A stretch of 64,000 nt of DNA from Atrina japonica (lineage: Eukaryota > Mollusca > Bivalvia > Pterioida > Pinnidae). This document shows, piece after piece, positions 1 to 43,860 of the stretch. The stretch spans positions 1-64,000 of the forward strand of contig BROG01000483.1 in NCBI GenBank assembly GCA_030159075.1, read 5' to 3'. The notes beneath the pieces are model-generated. The model worked only from the letters and a program-made list of their open reading frames with translations. It was not told the DNA's origin and ran no database searches. How positions within the stretch are numbered: position 1 is the first letter of the stretch; each line of letters begins with the position of its first letter. The position numbers were made by a program, and so were the translations under genes.

Positions 1-187
1 CTTCGGGCCGATCTGATCGAAATGAACAGATTTGGTAGAGGACATTGAGTACTTACTTCCTATAAAGTTTTATCGAAATCCTTTCAGCGGTTTTGGAGAA
101 GCCGAAAGTGTGAAAAGTTATAGGACAGACAGACGGACAAAAGGCGATCTGAAAAGCTCACTTGAACCTTCAGTTCAGGTGAGCTAA
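1..187. repeat. End of a dispersed repeat at the window edge
   Basis: It contains ttatcgaaatcctttcagcg, gacagacagacggacaaaag and the small inverted pair cacttgaac / gttcaggtg. It is cut by the window start. The style is that of a common invertebrate repeat; the family is unknown. Confidence 0.35.
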
Positions 188-599
188 AATGTATTGTTGA
201 ATACAGAGAGGGCATGATAAAAATCATCATAAACTCCAACAAAAATGCTTTTCGGAATGATGTATTCTATGCCAGGAAACAAATTAACATAGTGTCATCT
301 GTTTCAGAATTACGTAATTACCCTTACTTTATAATAGCTTACTAAAACAAAAAGAATATTTTATACAACCATGGTACAAAGTCATTAGGTTTGTTAGTGA
401 TCTTTTTGTAACAGATGCCACACTATTTACAAAGTCTGACTTTGAAAATTTTTTTTTATATACAATCAATTTGTTTCCTAAAATACCATGATATTTTGAG
501 AAGTATTAAAGCATGTACAACATTGAAGAACTTTGAATATGATACTTCACTCCCTAATGTACCATTCAATACCATATCATTTGCAATGTATACTAAAGA

Positions 600-762
600 A
601 CTGAAAGTGTGCCAGTTTACTTGCGGAAGGTCGGTGGTCTTCACCCGGGTAACCGGGGTTTCTCCCCCACCAGTAAAAACTGGACGCCATCATATGACTG
701 AAAGATTGTTCAGTATGGCGTAAAACAAAAAATTAAATCAAATCAAATCTAAAGAACTGTAA
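600..762 (+). mobile_element. SINE (family A), 3' part
   Basis: cagtttacttgcggaaggtc, ggtggtcttcacccgggtaa, ggacgccatcatatgactga, with the tail aaaattaaatcaaatc. The head is missing. It explains the 102-residue ORF overlapping it. Confidence 0.6.
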
Positions 763-1147
763 AGGATGTAAAGATATGTATAAAATACTAAGAGACAAAA
801 CTCTATTTGCGACTGCTATACAAAAATATGATAATGTATATGTTCTTTTAAATAATATAATATGACAACAATATTTGGCAAAAATATTCAAAATTTACTA
901 CAAAATTATATCAGTCTACACTAGCTACAGTATCAAAACCTACATAGAATACTTCCTACAAAATAATATTTGAAGAAAATTAAGAAACTTGTGAATGATT
1001 TTCTTGAGTGTCTGAAGATCTAATACATACGTTTTTCTTTAATTGCAATTGTGTCACAGTCCTTTGGAGAAACTTATAATACATAATATAAACTAAAACG
1101 AAATTTCAGTTGAATTTACATTATATATAATTATTTATAAAACTAAT

Positions 1148-1330
1148 ACCAAAGTTATAATGCTCAAAGCGATCATTTCTGTCAGTTAGACTTCATTAGT
1201 TCAGCTCCAATTTAAAATAGATTTTCTAAAGGGAAAGTGCTACCATGCAAGGCCAAATAATAAATCTAAATGCATATACGTTTTGGAATTATAAATGAAT
1301 GACGATATCCCATTTTAAAATTACATAACT
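1148..1330. repeat. Dispersed repeat family C
   Basis: accaaagttataatgctcaa, agcgatcatttctgtcagtt, gcaaggccaaataataaatc. Same order as the copies at 17980 and 51373. Confidence 0.5.
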
Positions 1331-1868
1331 TTAGCAAGTAAGCAATACATTTACTACTCTTCGAAGAGAAAAAGTAAGATCGACGTAGAATATCTTCAAA
1401 CATTTTTTATATCATAAATCTCAAGCTGAACAATTCAATGCCCCCCAAAAATCAAATGTTTGCAAATTCCAAAGATAATAGATAGACTGGAAAGGTATTT
1501 TCAGTACCGAGTTATCTTATCATCAGTAATGTAAAAATAATTTTTGGTCGTGATAAATCTCAATGCATGTGAATCTGTAAGCTGGATTTTTTTTTTTAAA
1601 TTGTATTTTTCCACATGAAGTTTTCTGTAAGCAAAACCTAATGTAAAAGATGTGTATTTCTTTCCAATTCATTTGTAGCTTCACTGTCTGTGTGCTTGCT
1701 TTCGTAAGTAATATTCCGGATTGTGTATATATTTGTCTGTGACATTTTAGTACACACCCATTTATCATTCAAACCGGAACTAAACATCAAAATTTGAACG
1801 TAACAATAGCGACGTATCGTAACATTCAATTTTTAAAAAATGGAATTGCTCAAGTGTGTACGTTGTCT

Positions 1869-2128
1869 ATAGTAAAATACATATAACTGGCGGGGTGGTC
1901 TTGTGAAACCTTTGTTGACCTAGAGGGGTTTAAATTTTACGTAATAAAGCATACTGTTAAAATTACACTGATTAGTAATCGTTCTTTCATAAGAGAGTAT
2001 CCAGTGAGGAATAACGTTTTTTTCCGTGCAGCTTGTCATAATCGAAAAGTCAGTAGAATCATCTGTAATGTCGAATAATCAATAGGTTACTCCGCCCCGC
2101 CATCTTATGAGAATCGGACGATAGATGT
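1869..2128. mobile_element. MITE family 2 copy (about 260 bp)
   Basis: Begins tatagtaaaatacatataac then ggcggggtgg and ends ccgccccgccatcttatgag, forming short inverted ends. Related copies are at 56979-57256 and 62327-62700. Confidence 0.6.
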
Positions 2129-2150
2129 CTGACTTTACGAATAGAATACC

Positions 2151-2537
2151 TGGGCCCGATGTCACCAAATTTACTCAGTACTCAAGCTCAACTTTTATTT
2201 CGGTATTTTTACTGTATAATCGCTTGTAAATTTGTGGGTCTGAGTAATTAGGTAACATACTATTATTCATCATTCACATATAACTTATGATTTTCATGTA
2301 AAAATGAAAAAATACGTTGAGTACGGTACTCAAAATTTGAGTACGTACTCAAACTATTTTTTAATATTTCTGAAGTTTTCTTCAAATTAACAATAATTTT
2401 GATCATTATTTACAATTGTATACTGTCAATATACAAATATGTCCAGTTACAGAATTAGTTATCACGTGTTTTTACCTTAAAATCATGAAAAGATAGTTGA
2501 GCTTGAGTAGTGAGTAAATTTGGTGACTTCGGGCCCA
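2151..2537. mobile_element. Palindromic MITE with 40-bp inverted termini
   Basis: The left end tgggcccgatgtcaccaaat and the right end tttggtgacttcgggccca are inverted repeats that continue for about 40 bases (..ctcaagctcaac / gttgagcttgag..). The middle carries TTGAGTACGTACTCAA (2338-2353, a perfect palindrome) and a 17-base near copy at 2317-2333. There is no coding capacity. Confidence 0.75.
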
Positions 2538-4458
2538 GAGTGCACTCTTGTGTGACGTGTATTATAGAAATATATTAAGCCTTAGTCACCACAACTGCAC
2601 GCACGGGCTTTTAAATCGTGCATCCTCTGCATTTTACGCCGTAGGTGAGAGTCGTAGAGGGCGTGGGAACAGAAAAAAGTAGCAGTTAATTCGTAAGTTG
2701 GGATTAAGAACGACGTATGTTATTGTGAAATCGCAGTTTGTTGGACATGCTTAACATCCGTCGTGCGTGCTTACGGGCAGTCTGCGCGAGTGGAAGTACG
2801 GCCGGTTGTGACTGAGGCTTTACTTATTCGTGGCATTTACTACAACTGGCTTAGGGTATCCGGATCTGAGTATACTATTAAACTCCGGTGAACCTCGGAA
2901 CCTCTCAGCAATGACTCAAAACAGTATTTGGATAATTAGTTTGAAGAAATTCATGTGTTTCCCAGACTTTGTGATATATTATATAAAATGTCATAAATAA
3001 CATGTTCCTGAATATGACATAGCCGTTGTCCATAATATTAACCGAGTGGCCTAGCTTTGTCTTAATTAGATGTTAAATATTTGTAATTACTATTCTGGAT
3101 CGATGGTACATATCTATCTGTTCATGACATTGCCAACCATCGTCATCATCATCATCATCATCGAATACTTTATTATTTATAATTAGCCCACGACATATCG
3201 AGGGACTTACGTCACCCCATAAATATACACAAAATTGAATTTTAATGTAATAGTGGCCATTTAGTCAACTAATATAATGTTGATCATAAGTGTGGCGTAA
3301 AACAATATCTAAAACAAAGATTAATGCAGTATCTTTAAGCTTATTCCGGTGATTATAACTCATGTACAATTAGGTTGCATACATTATGAAATTAAACAAA
3401 GATACAAAACTTGTATTTCAACCTCTAGGTTAAGAAATGAGATTCCCCTATGTATACGTTTAAAGAATATATTGTACTTATCAACGCATTTCGGCAAAAA
3501 TTTAAACCGAAATAGTGAAATTCCGAGAATCCGGGTCATCACCATGGCTAAACGTAAACAAAAATCTTCGGTTGTGCATATCGACGCAGGAGCTTTAAAG
3601 TGATATAGAATGTTATTTATATACATCTAATACAAAAACCTGTAAATAGTGGACAACTGAGGTTATGAAAAGGCGATGCCAACTGCCTAAATATTAGATT
3701 GTCAAGCTTTTAAGAAACGAATGTCATAAAGGAGGAAACTCGAAGGATTCTTCGTACACGGGGTTGGTCTATTTGAACAATATAAAATATGCACATTTGA
3801 TTCAAATTGCTTTATATTTTAAATTGTTCGATTAGCTCAAGATGAATATTAGATAAATTCTAGAGTAAATATTTATCGTTCGAAACGTCTGTACGGTGAA
3901 CAATTCTACTTTCACTTTTGGCTATTGCATATACTCGGTGATTATGCTGTAGGTTTTACTTCTTTCATAAATTTGAAAGGAAATGTTGCCGATAAGCGAT
4001 AATAAAAATACTTCCATTATTAATGTCATCGATCTTGCTTCACATTTGTTTCTATCGCAGCTACCCTCATCTTCACAAAGTTGTCAAATACACCACCTTC
4101 CACAGCTACGGGTATTGAACAGATTTTATCATGCGTACTTTCTGTACTCGGGACGAGACCATCGGCCTTTCAAAATCACACTGGCAAATATTCACACAAA
4201 ATTAATTAGTTTCCAGCAGGGATCAAACCCAACGGCATGTTGTTCATCAGGCAGTGGTGTCAAGGGATGTAAATACCTGTTCGGTTCGGACGCAAAACAA
4301 GTCAAATAGGAAGGGAGAAATTTCTACATGTATATCCTCCTTAAATAGGTCATCTGAGTATGCACTATTTATGGAATCAACTACTTACATTTCTTACATT
4401 ATGAAATTGTTCTATTTTTTGTTAGATACGTTATTTGTCGGCTTGTAAAGAAGAAAAC
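2538..4458. other. Gene-free stretch upstream of the plus-strand paralogue
   Basis: It would contain the promoter of the 4459 start exon. I see no clear TATA box or initiator. A short (CATCAT)n is at 3139-3161. A small ORF at 3349-3603 (ending MAKRKQKSSVVHIDAGALK) has no exon support. Confidence 0.4.
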
Positions 4459-11694
<7,236 letters not shown>

Positions 11695-11879
11695 GTAATT
11701 ACATATAGTAAATTTACGAGCTTTGTTGTCAATTAGTGGAAATATCTGTAAATACATGTACATCTTCTACACAGAAAACACTTGCATTCAATAATATAAG
11801 TATTGTTATGGAAATGTAAATTTCAATGTGTTTGTCAGTAAAATGGAATTGAAAAATTATCTCTTGATATTGAATGTTT

Positions 11880-12660
11880 ATCTTTTAGGTGACTTTTATT
11901 AAATTTTCAACTACTAGGACCTTTTTTTAAATTTTTTTACGTCTATTTTGATCAAAATGCTCGATGGTCTTATGTCCGCTTTTGTAATTGTATTCAACAA
12001 ATCCTTCTGTATAAGAAAAAAATCGATTCTGCTAGCTTCATTAATATTGTTTTCCCTTCTCCATGTGTAATGGTTTTTGTTTTTATTTAAAAGTTTCCAT
12101 GTATCTATTAGATTATTTTCTGTTCTCAGATTATTTAATTTGGATTTTTTATTTCTTTATTTGTCTGATTTTTCTTGGACATCGTTCCAGTCTCCTACAA
12201 TAAAAATAAAACCTTTGCTATCTTTTTTAAAAAATTTTTTAATACATTTATTCATAAAACGAGTTTCTTTTCTTTTTCTCATTTGGAGCATAAATGTTGG
12301 TTATGCACTATATGATATCATTTATTTTTATATTACATATGATATATATCACATCATTATCTATTATACTGTCTAGTATTTTTGTAATTACCCCCGTTTT
12401 AATAAATATGCTTACTCCTCTACTATTAGACGAACCAAAACTATTTAGAACTGTACCTTCTCATTCATTATTAAGTACTGGTATTAGATCATCAGTGAAA
12501 TGTGTCTCATGAACCAGAATAATATGTTATTGTTGTTGTTTTGCCCATGTGTAAAATCTATATCTTTTTTCTTTATTTTTCAAACCTTGTGTGTTTGCGA
12601 TGTTTAAGCTATCCATATTATTGCGTGTATGGTGCTCATTATTATATGAAATTAAATATA
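11880..12660 (-). pseudogene. LINE ORF2 endonuclease domain remnant
   Basis: Reading the minus strand from about 12660 gives MDSLNIANTQGLKNKEKRYR, then HETHFTDDLIP, SNSRGVSIFIKTG, NIYAPNEKKKR, GDWNDV, and finally TWRRENN followed by RIDFFLI. This ordered set of motifs is the signature of an apurinic-type endonuclease from a non-LTR retrotransposon. Several in-frame stops and frameshifts kill it. It breaks off at 11880 beside the tandem exon array with no reverse transcriptase downstream, so its 3' part was lost, probably when the array edge formed. Confidence 0.75.
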
Positions 12661-12857
12661 AAATTTTGTATAAATATATTACAAATTTATACATGTACAT
12701 GTATGTAAAGGACATGTATCCATACATATTTTATACTGCATGTTAATTAATTTAAATTTCTTTTGATATATATTTCATATATTTCCTGTAATACTTTCTC
12801 ATAAATAAACTGTAGTAGTACATGTGTATTTGTTCTTTATTTCTCTTTTCAATTGTT

Positions 12858-13740
12858 CTCTTTTGCCTAAAGGCCCAGGGTGGCCTATTGCAATAGTCTT
12901 TTGTCTGTCGTCATCCGTCGTGCGTCATCCGTTGTTAACATTTACACATTTTCGACTTCTTCTCAAGAACCAGTGGACCAATTTTAACCAAAAAAACCGT
13001 TATCTTAAAATGAGCGGCTTGCAAAAAATTACCAATTTTTCATTTTGGTGGAAATTGTCAGGTCGACCCTTATCTAAGTTATTTCCCCTTTTAAGTGGAT
13101 TTTTCATGTTTTGGGTGTTTTTGACATTATATTGAAAAGTATAATAGCTAGAGTAAAAGTGAAAGAAGCAAAAAATATTCAGCACACAGATCTACATAAA
13201 AGTCAATAGGGCAGAAATAGTCAGGTCACCCCCTTATTGGAGTTATTTCCCCTTTTAAGTGGATTTTTCATGTTTTTGGATGTTTTTTGACAGTACATGT
13301 TATCTTGAATTTTCTGTTCATGAACCAATAATCATATGACTTACAAATCTTGTATGCATGATTGTTAAATCAATATCTACAAAGTCTGCGAATGAAAATG
13401 GAATCATTCAATAAACGGTCCACTAGGCGCTTAAATAATAATACAGGGTATAGTGGTATACAAATGGTTTAATAAAGTTCTCAAAACTGATTGACTTTTT
13501 GTATACAAAGATATATAAGAAAGTTGTTAGGAATTATCTAAGGATCATTTTGACAAAATTTCAAGGTCATGTGATCAAATATCAAGGTCACAAACACTTA
13601 AGTACACAGAGAATGTTTTTTTTTTGTCAAATTCTAGACATTTTCAACTTCTAAAGAACCAGTGGACAAATTTTAACCAAACTTCACAGGAAATGTTTCT
13701 CAGATGACCATTAAGGCCTCTTGTTGTATTCCATCCATAT
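12858..13740. repeat. Dispersed repeat starting aaaggcccagggtggcctat
   Basis: Starts aaaggcccagggtggcctat and ends gaccattaaggcctcttgtt. It contains repeated gtcatccgtcgtgcg-type and tatttccccttttaagtgga segments (near 13080 and 13245). The style is that of repeats I recall from mollusc genomes. No ORF is convincing. Confidence 0.5.
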
Positions 13741-13799
13741 TGTAGCACTAAATTTTCCTATCATTTTTAATGACGATTAAGTCACCAGTTGATAACGTG

Positions 13800-14590
13800 C
13801 TGTCTTAATCAATATATGAGACCAAGGAAAATAGGATCAAAGTTCAAAATTAGGAGTTTCACCTATATATATATTTATATCTCCCACCCCTTCCCAATTT
13901 TAGTGTTTTATCTTATATGTACACCCTATAGAAATTGCCACCTTATGAATGTGAAATTTAAGCATTGATTAAAAAAGTATATCTTGAATACTTGCATTCT
14001 TTGCAACTGTGGATATAACTGTGTTTCCTTTTTTAGTTGGGGGTGTTTAGTGTGACCTTTATGTACTTAAGTTCATGAATTTCAGTAATATAGCATCCAT
14101 ATTTATTAGGTTATTAAAGTTCTGTCAATTTTCTAATATCCAGCCTCTAAATAACTTATCATCTTAATAGCCAAGAGATTAAGAAAATATAGGATCATAG
14201 CTAAAAATTTCAGAGTTTCACCAAATTGATTTACCCCCATTCCAAAGATTTTAGTGTTTAATTTCTACCGGAATATAATGTATAGACTAACCAAGTTGTT
14301 TACTTATGGGTGTGAAATGTAAACATTGATGTGAACATTATATTTCAAATACCTGCTCTCAACGCAAAACTTGTAATAGTTACAAATTGTTGGGTTTACT
14401 GTATTTTCCAGTATGATGGAGGGTGTTTAGAGTGACCTTTATGCACTTAAGTTCATGAATTTGAGTAAAATCACACCCTCATATTTAAGTAAATATCACT
14501 ATGTAATAATAATGTCAATTTTAGAAATATCCATCACCTTATAAGCCTTTTGTATTAATTTCCATGAGACCAAGAAAATATATAGATAGT
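13800..14590. repeat. Tandem duplication, about 380-bp period
   Basis: gtgacctttatgtacttaag at about 14055 recurs as gtgacctttatgcacttaag at about 14435. Flanking segments (agttcatgaattt, cataggatcat/ggatcaaag, tagtgttt) repeat in the same order. It is non-coding, between the two Mieap-like loci. Confidence 0.55.
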
Positions 14591-14639
14591 TCTTATAATT
14601 CGAGACAATTGTCCTTATTTCCAAATATAACTCTCTCTG

Positions 14640-14655
<16 letters not shown>

Positions 14656-14702
<47 letters not shown>
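14656..14702. repeat. (TA)n microsatellite after a (CT)n tract
   Basis: Pure TA preceded by ctctctctctctctc from about 14633. Confidence 0.95.
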
Positions 14703-14705
<3 letters not shown>

Positions 14706-14993
14706 AAATGAAAAATAAAATAAACAAATTTTATAAAACTAGTTGATTTAATTGTATAAACTGTAAACGATAAAATGGCAACGTGTCAATTGATTTTGTG
14801 TGTTTGTGTGAGTGTTTGGTTGGGCGTTATGGTTGACGTAAGATTGACTTTATGAACACAAACGAAAACAAAAATACAACTATGACTTTAAATAAAACAA
14901 ACAATAGTCAGTAAACAATAAATGGAGCAGACATAATACTGTTTTCATGTAAAAGTTCTTCATAACAAAATGTCCGACTAGTTTGTATACACA

Positions 14994-37976
<22,983 letters not shown>

Positions 37977-38023
37977 TGTCAGGATTTTCACTGAGGAAAC
38001 CTATTTACAAAATAAGTATCTTT

Positions 38024-38027
<4 letters not shown>

Positions 38028-38122
<95 letters not shown>

Positions 38123-38125
38123 GAG
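38028..38125. repeat. (GA)n microsatellite beside the Mieap-like start exon
   Basis: About 98 bases of GA. On the coding (minus) strand it is a CT tract about 25 bases upstream of the probable 5'UTR acceptor, so its length could affect splicing or promoter use. That effect is an inference. Confidence 0.95.
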
Positions 38126-38129
38126 TATC

Positions 38130-40140
38130 AGGGTATCAAAAAAGTATCATTATCCATATGATTATTAATAAAGTTGCATATAAATGTATTTGTAGTTTCT
38201 AATCAAAGCAACAATGTATGACTGCTTCTGAAATTCCTGTGTGAAACTGTGTGCGAGCTTGTGTGTGTGTGTATACATGTGTGTTTGCTTACATGCGTGT
38301 GTGCGTACGTTTGTTATATGTACACTTTGGACTTTGTTCACTATCGGTATATGTAAACATATACATGATATATTTTGTGTTTTTTTAATGTGTATGTCTG
38401 CATGTTTATGGTTCTTTACAGGTGCATGTTGTATAATGTGTATACTCAGGCAAATGTCTGGAATGCGTGTGTTTGTTTTTATTTTGTATTCATTATAAAT
38501 AGAAAAATTAAAATCCAACATTAAGCAAATTTAAATTAATAGCAAGACAAATGTTCTAAAATATAACCTGTGTATTACATATATCTATTATTTTCCATTT
38601 TCTAGTATTATGCATTTTCGAATAGATTATTTCAGCATGTGACATTTGTTTCTGTGGTCTCGGGCAGCTTCTGTATGTGCCCATATATTTAGAAAATTTT
38701 TAGTATGCTAAATATGCACGTAACATATAGAAATGAATTGGTATCCGTATATTTACCTTTGATGTTGACTTTCAAGGTGAACAATAAGAGTTATTCCCCT
38801 TTTCACAATACATCATTTTGTCTATTTCCCCCAGATATATCAGCTGTGTAGTCTCTCAAGACATTACGGTGAACGGACGGTTACATTTTAAATGGTTCGT
38901 TGACGAGATGAGTAATTTCCGTGATTATAAAATCGGGGATTTTCAATCACATTCTAGCAAGATCCGGAAACAAAAAAGTACATGCGTAATGTGTATTTAT
39001 ACACCTTGACAATGACCCGCTTTGGCAGGAATTCAAAGTGAAGATTAGGTCACAATTTTTAATATCGAAACGGAATCCCCGGTTTAAATACGGGTAGACG
39101 AAGAATAACGGGGCGAAATTGGGATAGTTAAGGTGAAGTGGATTATGCTGTTAACAAGTACAATCCATAGAAAATAATCTAAACAAAGAAGTACTCTACT
39201 TCGGGTAGCCTACATTTAAACGCATTGAATTAGATTTCTTATTTCATTACTTCAACCTGCATTCTCACCGAGTAAACACGGGCAGTGATATACGAACGTT
39301 TCTTCATCGCTGCAATGTGTAGATATATACATTAGAACTCCTCGTCTGATTTTTTTTCTAAATACCGATAAGAGAGAAAAAATATCGGTGAGAAAAAATG
39401 TACAAACGATTTTTTTCTGCATAAAGATATTAGATCTTACTGCAGATTTTTCTTTATCCTGAAAGTTTACGGAAGGAAAACAAAACATTTTCAATTTCAG
39501 TTGTTTCCTGCCTGTTCCGAGTCTCCGATCAAACTATATATTGATTAACATTATATAGGTCCGTTTAAATCCATTTGTTGACAGGTCAGGTCGGAAATTC
39601 GACTTTGGGAACAATATGGAAGAAATCGGCCTAATAACAGGGAATGTATGACTTTAGTGGATTGTTAACCCTATATTATCTGCGAGGTGTTGTGGTAAAA
39701 CAGAAAATTGATAAAACACGTGCATTAAGAATGCAATACACCGGCATGATAATATAATTATTACAACTGCAACTCAAACATCATTTAGGTAAAGCAGAGA
39801 AATACTTTAGTAAACTGACTGGGCGAATGGAAACATACAAGATGCTGTTGTGATGGCCATAAATTCGCCGTGTGTGTGTGTGCCGAACTAAAATCCCTTA
39901 CAATAATCAATGTTCCGTTTGATTCCTATTACTCTGCAAAAACGTGATTTCCCGCACACAGCGAGTATAGAATAAACTAAATACTGCCTGCATTATTGTT
40001 TAAATCGTTTATCTATTACACTCTATGGTCGTCCTTAGGTTATCTGATACAGACATCTGTGATGCCGTGTTCAATATTACGTGCAATAATTGTCTCAAAA
40101 GAATCGGTTTGATATACTGCATACTATTCTAAAAATAAGT
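38130..40140. other. Gene-free stretch upstream of the Mieap-like gene
   Basis: It should hold the promoter and 5'UTR exon of the minus-strand gene. It has GT-rich sequence at 38255-38310. I could not identify a promoter element or a further exon. Confidence 0.4.
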
Positions 40141-40142
40141 TT

Positions 40143-41016
<874 letters not shown>

Positions 41017-41019
41017 ATT

Positions 41020-41240
41020 CATGAGGTCTCTCACTTCTAGTGAGCGTGAGTTCGAGTCCCCATTGTAACCTGAGCTAATTCTGTGAGAAAGTTTTTCTGT
41101 TCACATGGTGGTCTTTTCCCGGGTACATTGTAACCAGGTTCTCTCCTCAACCATAAAAAAACTTACCACCGCCAAAATAACTCAACAATTGTTCAGTATG
41201 ACATACAGCACCACTGAAAGAAAAAAACAAACAAAACTTC
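41020..41240 (+). mobile_element. tRNA-headed SINE (family A)
   Basis: B-box-like gagttcgagtccccattg, then ctgtgagaaagtttttctgt and cccgggtacattgtaaccag, ending in an A-rich tail. It abuts the 32-bp satellite. Confidence 0.6.
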
Positions 41241-41797
41241 TCACTTAAACTATTTGACTTTTTACCGTGTGTATTGATTCAGTTGTACACTTGTTTGCCT
41301 TATGAGCAAGACCTTAATGAACGTGATGCGCTTTGATCGTAGTTCATTACATCTGATGAAACATGAGGACTATGAAGTACACAGTTATGGAGGATCGTGA
41401 TAATTACAGGAAGATTAACTATAATTGTGTGTTATAACAAGTTCATTTTAGTGTTTGACTAAATCAGTCCAATCTCTGTTGAAGTGAGATATTACAGGAT
41501 ACTTTCTAGATATGGCACTACACGGAAGATCTCCGCTGAATTAAGAGAAAATAAGTTTAAGTATTGGACATCCTTTTTCAATATCAAATGGTTCTATATC
41601 AATTTGTCAACTATATAAATTGCTGTTCGATTCCATGATATGGTTCTTTTCTTATCCTGGACATCCTATAGACCTATATTTTGGTATCTGAGATTTTTTT
41701 ATATATTTCTACGCTTGTTTCCGGGTTTAGAATCATGATCAATTTGTGATTTAAGTCAAAATTTTATTAAAATGCTGAATTTCAAATCTAAACACTC

Positions 41798-42155
41798 AAA
41801 GGGACATTAGCTGTGTTTACTAAAAATTATTTCGATATTTACTACTTTTACTACTTGTACTTGATGTACAATAACAAAAAAGGTATACACAGACATGAAA
41901 ATCTTATATTCGTATATATTTTGTGAGAATACGGTCAGGTCCAGTGTAGTATTCATATATAAATAGTATGGTCGAGTTAATCAATTGCAAGTGAAATCGT
42001 GCCAAACCTTAATTTCTCAAGCGATTTTCACAAAATATATAGGAATTTAAGAATTTTTATGTCTACTTATATCTCTTTTTTGCTATCGTATATCAACTCA
42101 AGAAGTAAAAAAGGAAAATAATTTTTTTGTGAAAACACAGCTAATGCCCCTTTAA
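41798..42155. mobile_element. Hairpin MITE (family 1), near-complete copy
   Basis: Starts aaagggacattagctgtgtt and ends aaacacagctaatgcccctt, which are inverted repeats of each other. Further in, tatattttgtgagaat pairs with attttcacaaaatatata. It is about 358 bp and non-coding, so it is a miniature inverted-repeat element or foldback unit. Confidence 0.75.
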
Positions 42156-42349
42156 TAAAGGAATCATATAAATACAAGAGATACGGCATTGTTATCACCA
42201 TATAAATGCGGTGAATATTGGACAATCACCGATCTCCTGAAAACGAGACAACTTGAAGGGATATGACGTCAAAGAGAAGTACGTATTTAAAGTATAATGT
42301 TCATTGTAACTTCATATACGTAATTGTGAACGCATTTTTGAAAATAAAA

Positions 42350-43115
42350 ATCTCGGACACCAAAGTATAACTCTTCAGGATGTCCAAGATACATATAAAA
42401 CAGACTTCTGGAAAGCCGGACGTCGGATCAGGGGACATAGGAGTAAGCATTCCCTATTGACCGGTTACACCGCCGTGAGTCAACTGTCGAATTTAAATGA
42501 AATAAGTGAGGAATAAATCCTCGTTACAATTGGTACAGACGACTCAACAACCGCTATTAAACAGGTAACACAACATTTCATAGGTGAAACAGAGTAATCG
42601 CAAACAATTCTACTATACCGACCGTAAAAAATTGACACGTTGAACTTTGACATCAGACGCAAGATTTGATACCACTGTGTCAATGACTTGTCAGTAAGTA
42701 GTTTACCTTTGTATATGAAATGTTCATATGTTGGACACACCCTGGTATATCGGATCATTTGTGAAATATAAACACTATATGCATGTAATTGCGGGCTATT
42801 ACTACTTATATGTGGAAACTCTACAGCGGGAAAGCCGAAATTTACGCGTTTGTTGTAAAATCTAATTGATAATTTCCTGTCTGTGTCTATAATAAGTAAA
42901 AGTAGGAAGTGTGTGTGCTTGATTCTGTTGTGTCTTTAATTTCTAGTTCGTTCCGATATATCGCATTGGCATATGTATGGAAATTGTCATTACGAATTGA
43001 TAAAAAGTCGTCATATAGCCAAATGTCAAATTAAAGGCCACCGCTAGCTTTTTCTTCTTTTGATTCAGAATATCCTGAATGAAGTTTGCTTTGTATGAAT
43101 AGAGGAACAGGTCAA
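42350..43115 (-). mobile_element. Retroelement copy, RT C-terminal part to 3' end
   Basis: On the minus strand from 43115 the frame reads FLYSYKANFIQDILNQKKKK then NLTFGY (catalytic region lost). It continues through YFTNDPIYQGVSNI- and FYGRYSRIVCDYSVS-like segments in shifting frames, and on into the family's 3' terminal region to about 42350. This is the longest copy in the window and links the RT fragments with the short 3' copies. It has multiple stops and frameshifts. Confidence 0.68.
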
Positions 43116-43249
43116 GAAAATATTGTATCGAGCGCGTCAGAGTTATAGTAATTATAATATTTCAAATAATTTTAATACTAAAAAAGAATCAGATGTAAAT
43201 AAATTCCTACTAACACCTAGGTGATATTGACATAAAGTTCCAAATTTGA

Positions 43250-43640
43250 CTTGGGATTCGCAATAGTTGTTTTTCGTGTCGAGACCATTGTTCTACCTGT
43301 CTTTTCACCAAACTTGGCCTTTACACCGAACCTGACATTTTCATCGAACACGAAAGGTCTATGTAGGACAATTGCGGTGGGTATGGCGTGCAGGCAGGAG
43401 GTGCTGACTCCTTCTAGACGCCTGGCCCTATTTCATTTGTGATTTACATTTGTTTTCGTATTGAAACCGTTGTTATATCTATCTTTTCACCGAACTTGAC
43501 CTTTTCACGGAACTCGAGAGGTTTCAATGTTACATGCTAACAGGGGACACTGACTCCTTCCGGACACCTGGTCCCATCCCGTTTGTGATTCGTAATTGTT
43601 CTTCATGATTGAACTATTTGTATATCTAACCTGTCGTGTT
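43250..43640. repeat. Tandem duplication, about 190-bp period
   Basis: ttttcaccaaacttggcctt recurs as ttttcaccgaacttgacctt. ctgactccttctagacgcct recurs as ctgactccttccggacacct. gtgatttacatttgtttt recurs as gtgattcgtaattgttct. About 2.1 copies, non-coding. Confidence 0.6.
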
Positions 43641-43765
43641 CTGATAGACTTGGAGTTTCGATTATCCATCGGTACTTCTTCATTATTTACTTAGTAGGTA
43701 ATTTTTATGATTCCTACTAGCAAGCAAAATAACTTTAAACTTCTACTACTAGCAACTAATAATTG

Positions 43766-43769
<4 letters not shown>

Positions 43770-43858
<89 letters not shown>
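43770..43858. repeat. (TA)n microsatellite
   Basis: About 88 bases of TA, intergenic. Confidence 0.95.

Positions 43859-43860
<2 letters not shown>

Noticed and set aside
415..723. 102-residue plus-strand ORF
   Set aside because: Its second half is a SINE 3' part (cttgcggaaggtc ... ccatcatatgactgaaag). The first half has an open antisense frame and no coding signal.
3349..3603. 84-residue ORF ending MAKRKQKSSVVHIDAGALK
   Set aside because: The antisense strand is also open (80 residues), and no splice or domain evidence is seen. It was considered as an upstream exon of the plus-strand gene but its phase and donor are unsupported.
39252..39494. 80-residue minus-strand ORF upstream of the Mieap-like gene
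   Set aside because: Its composition and lack of splice sites or similarity to the neighbouring gene give no support as a coding exon.
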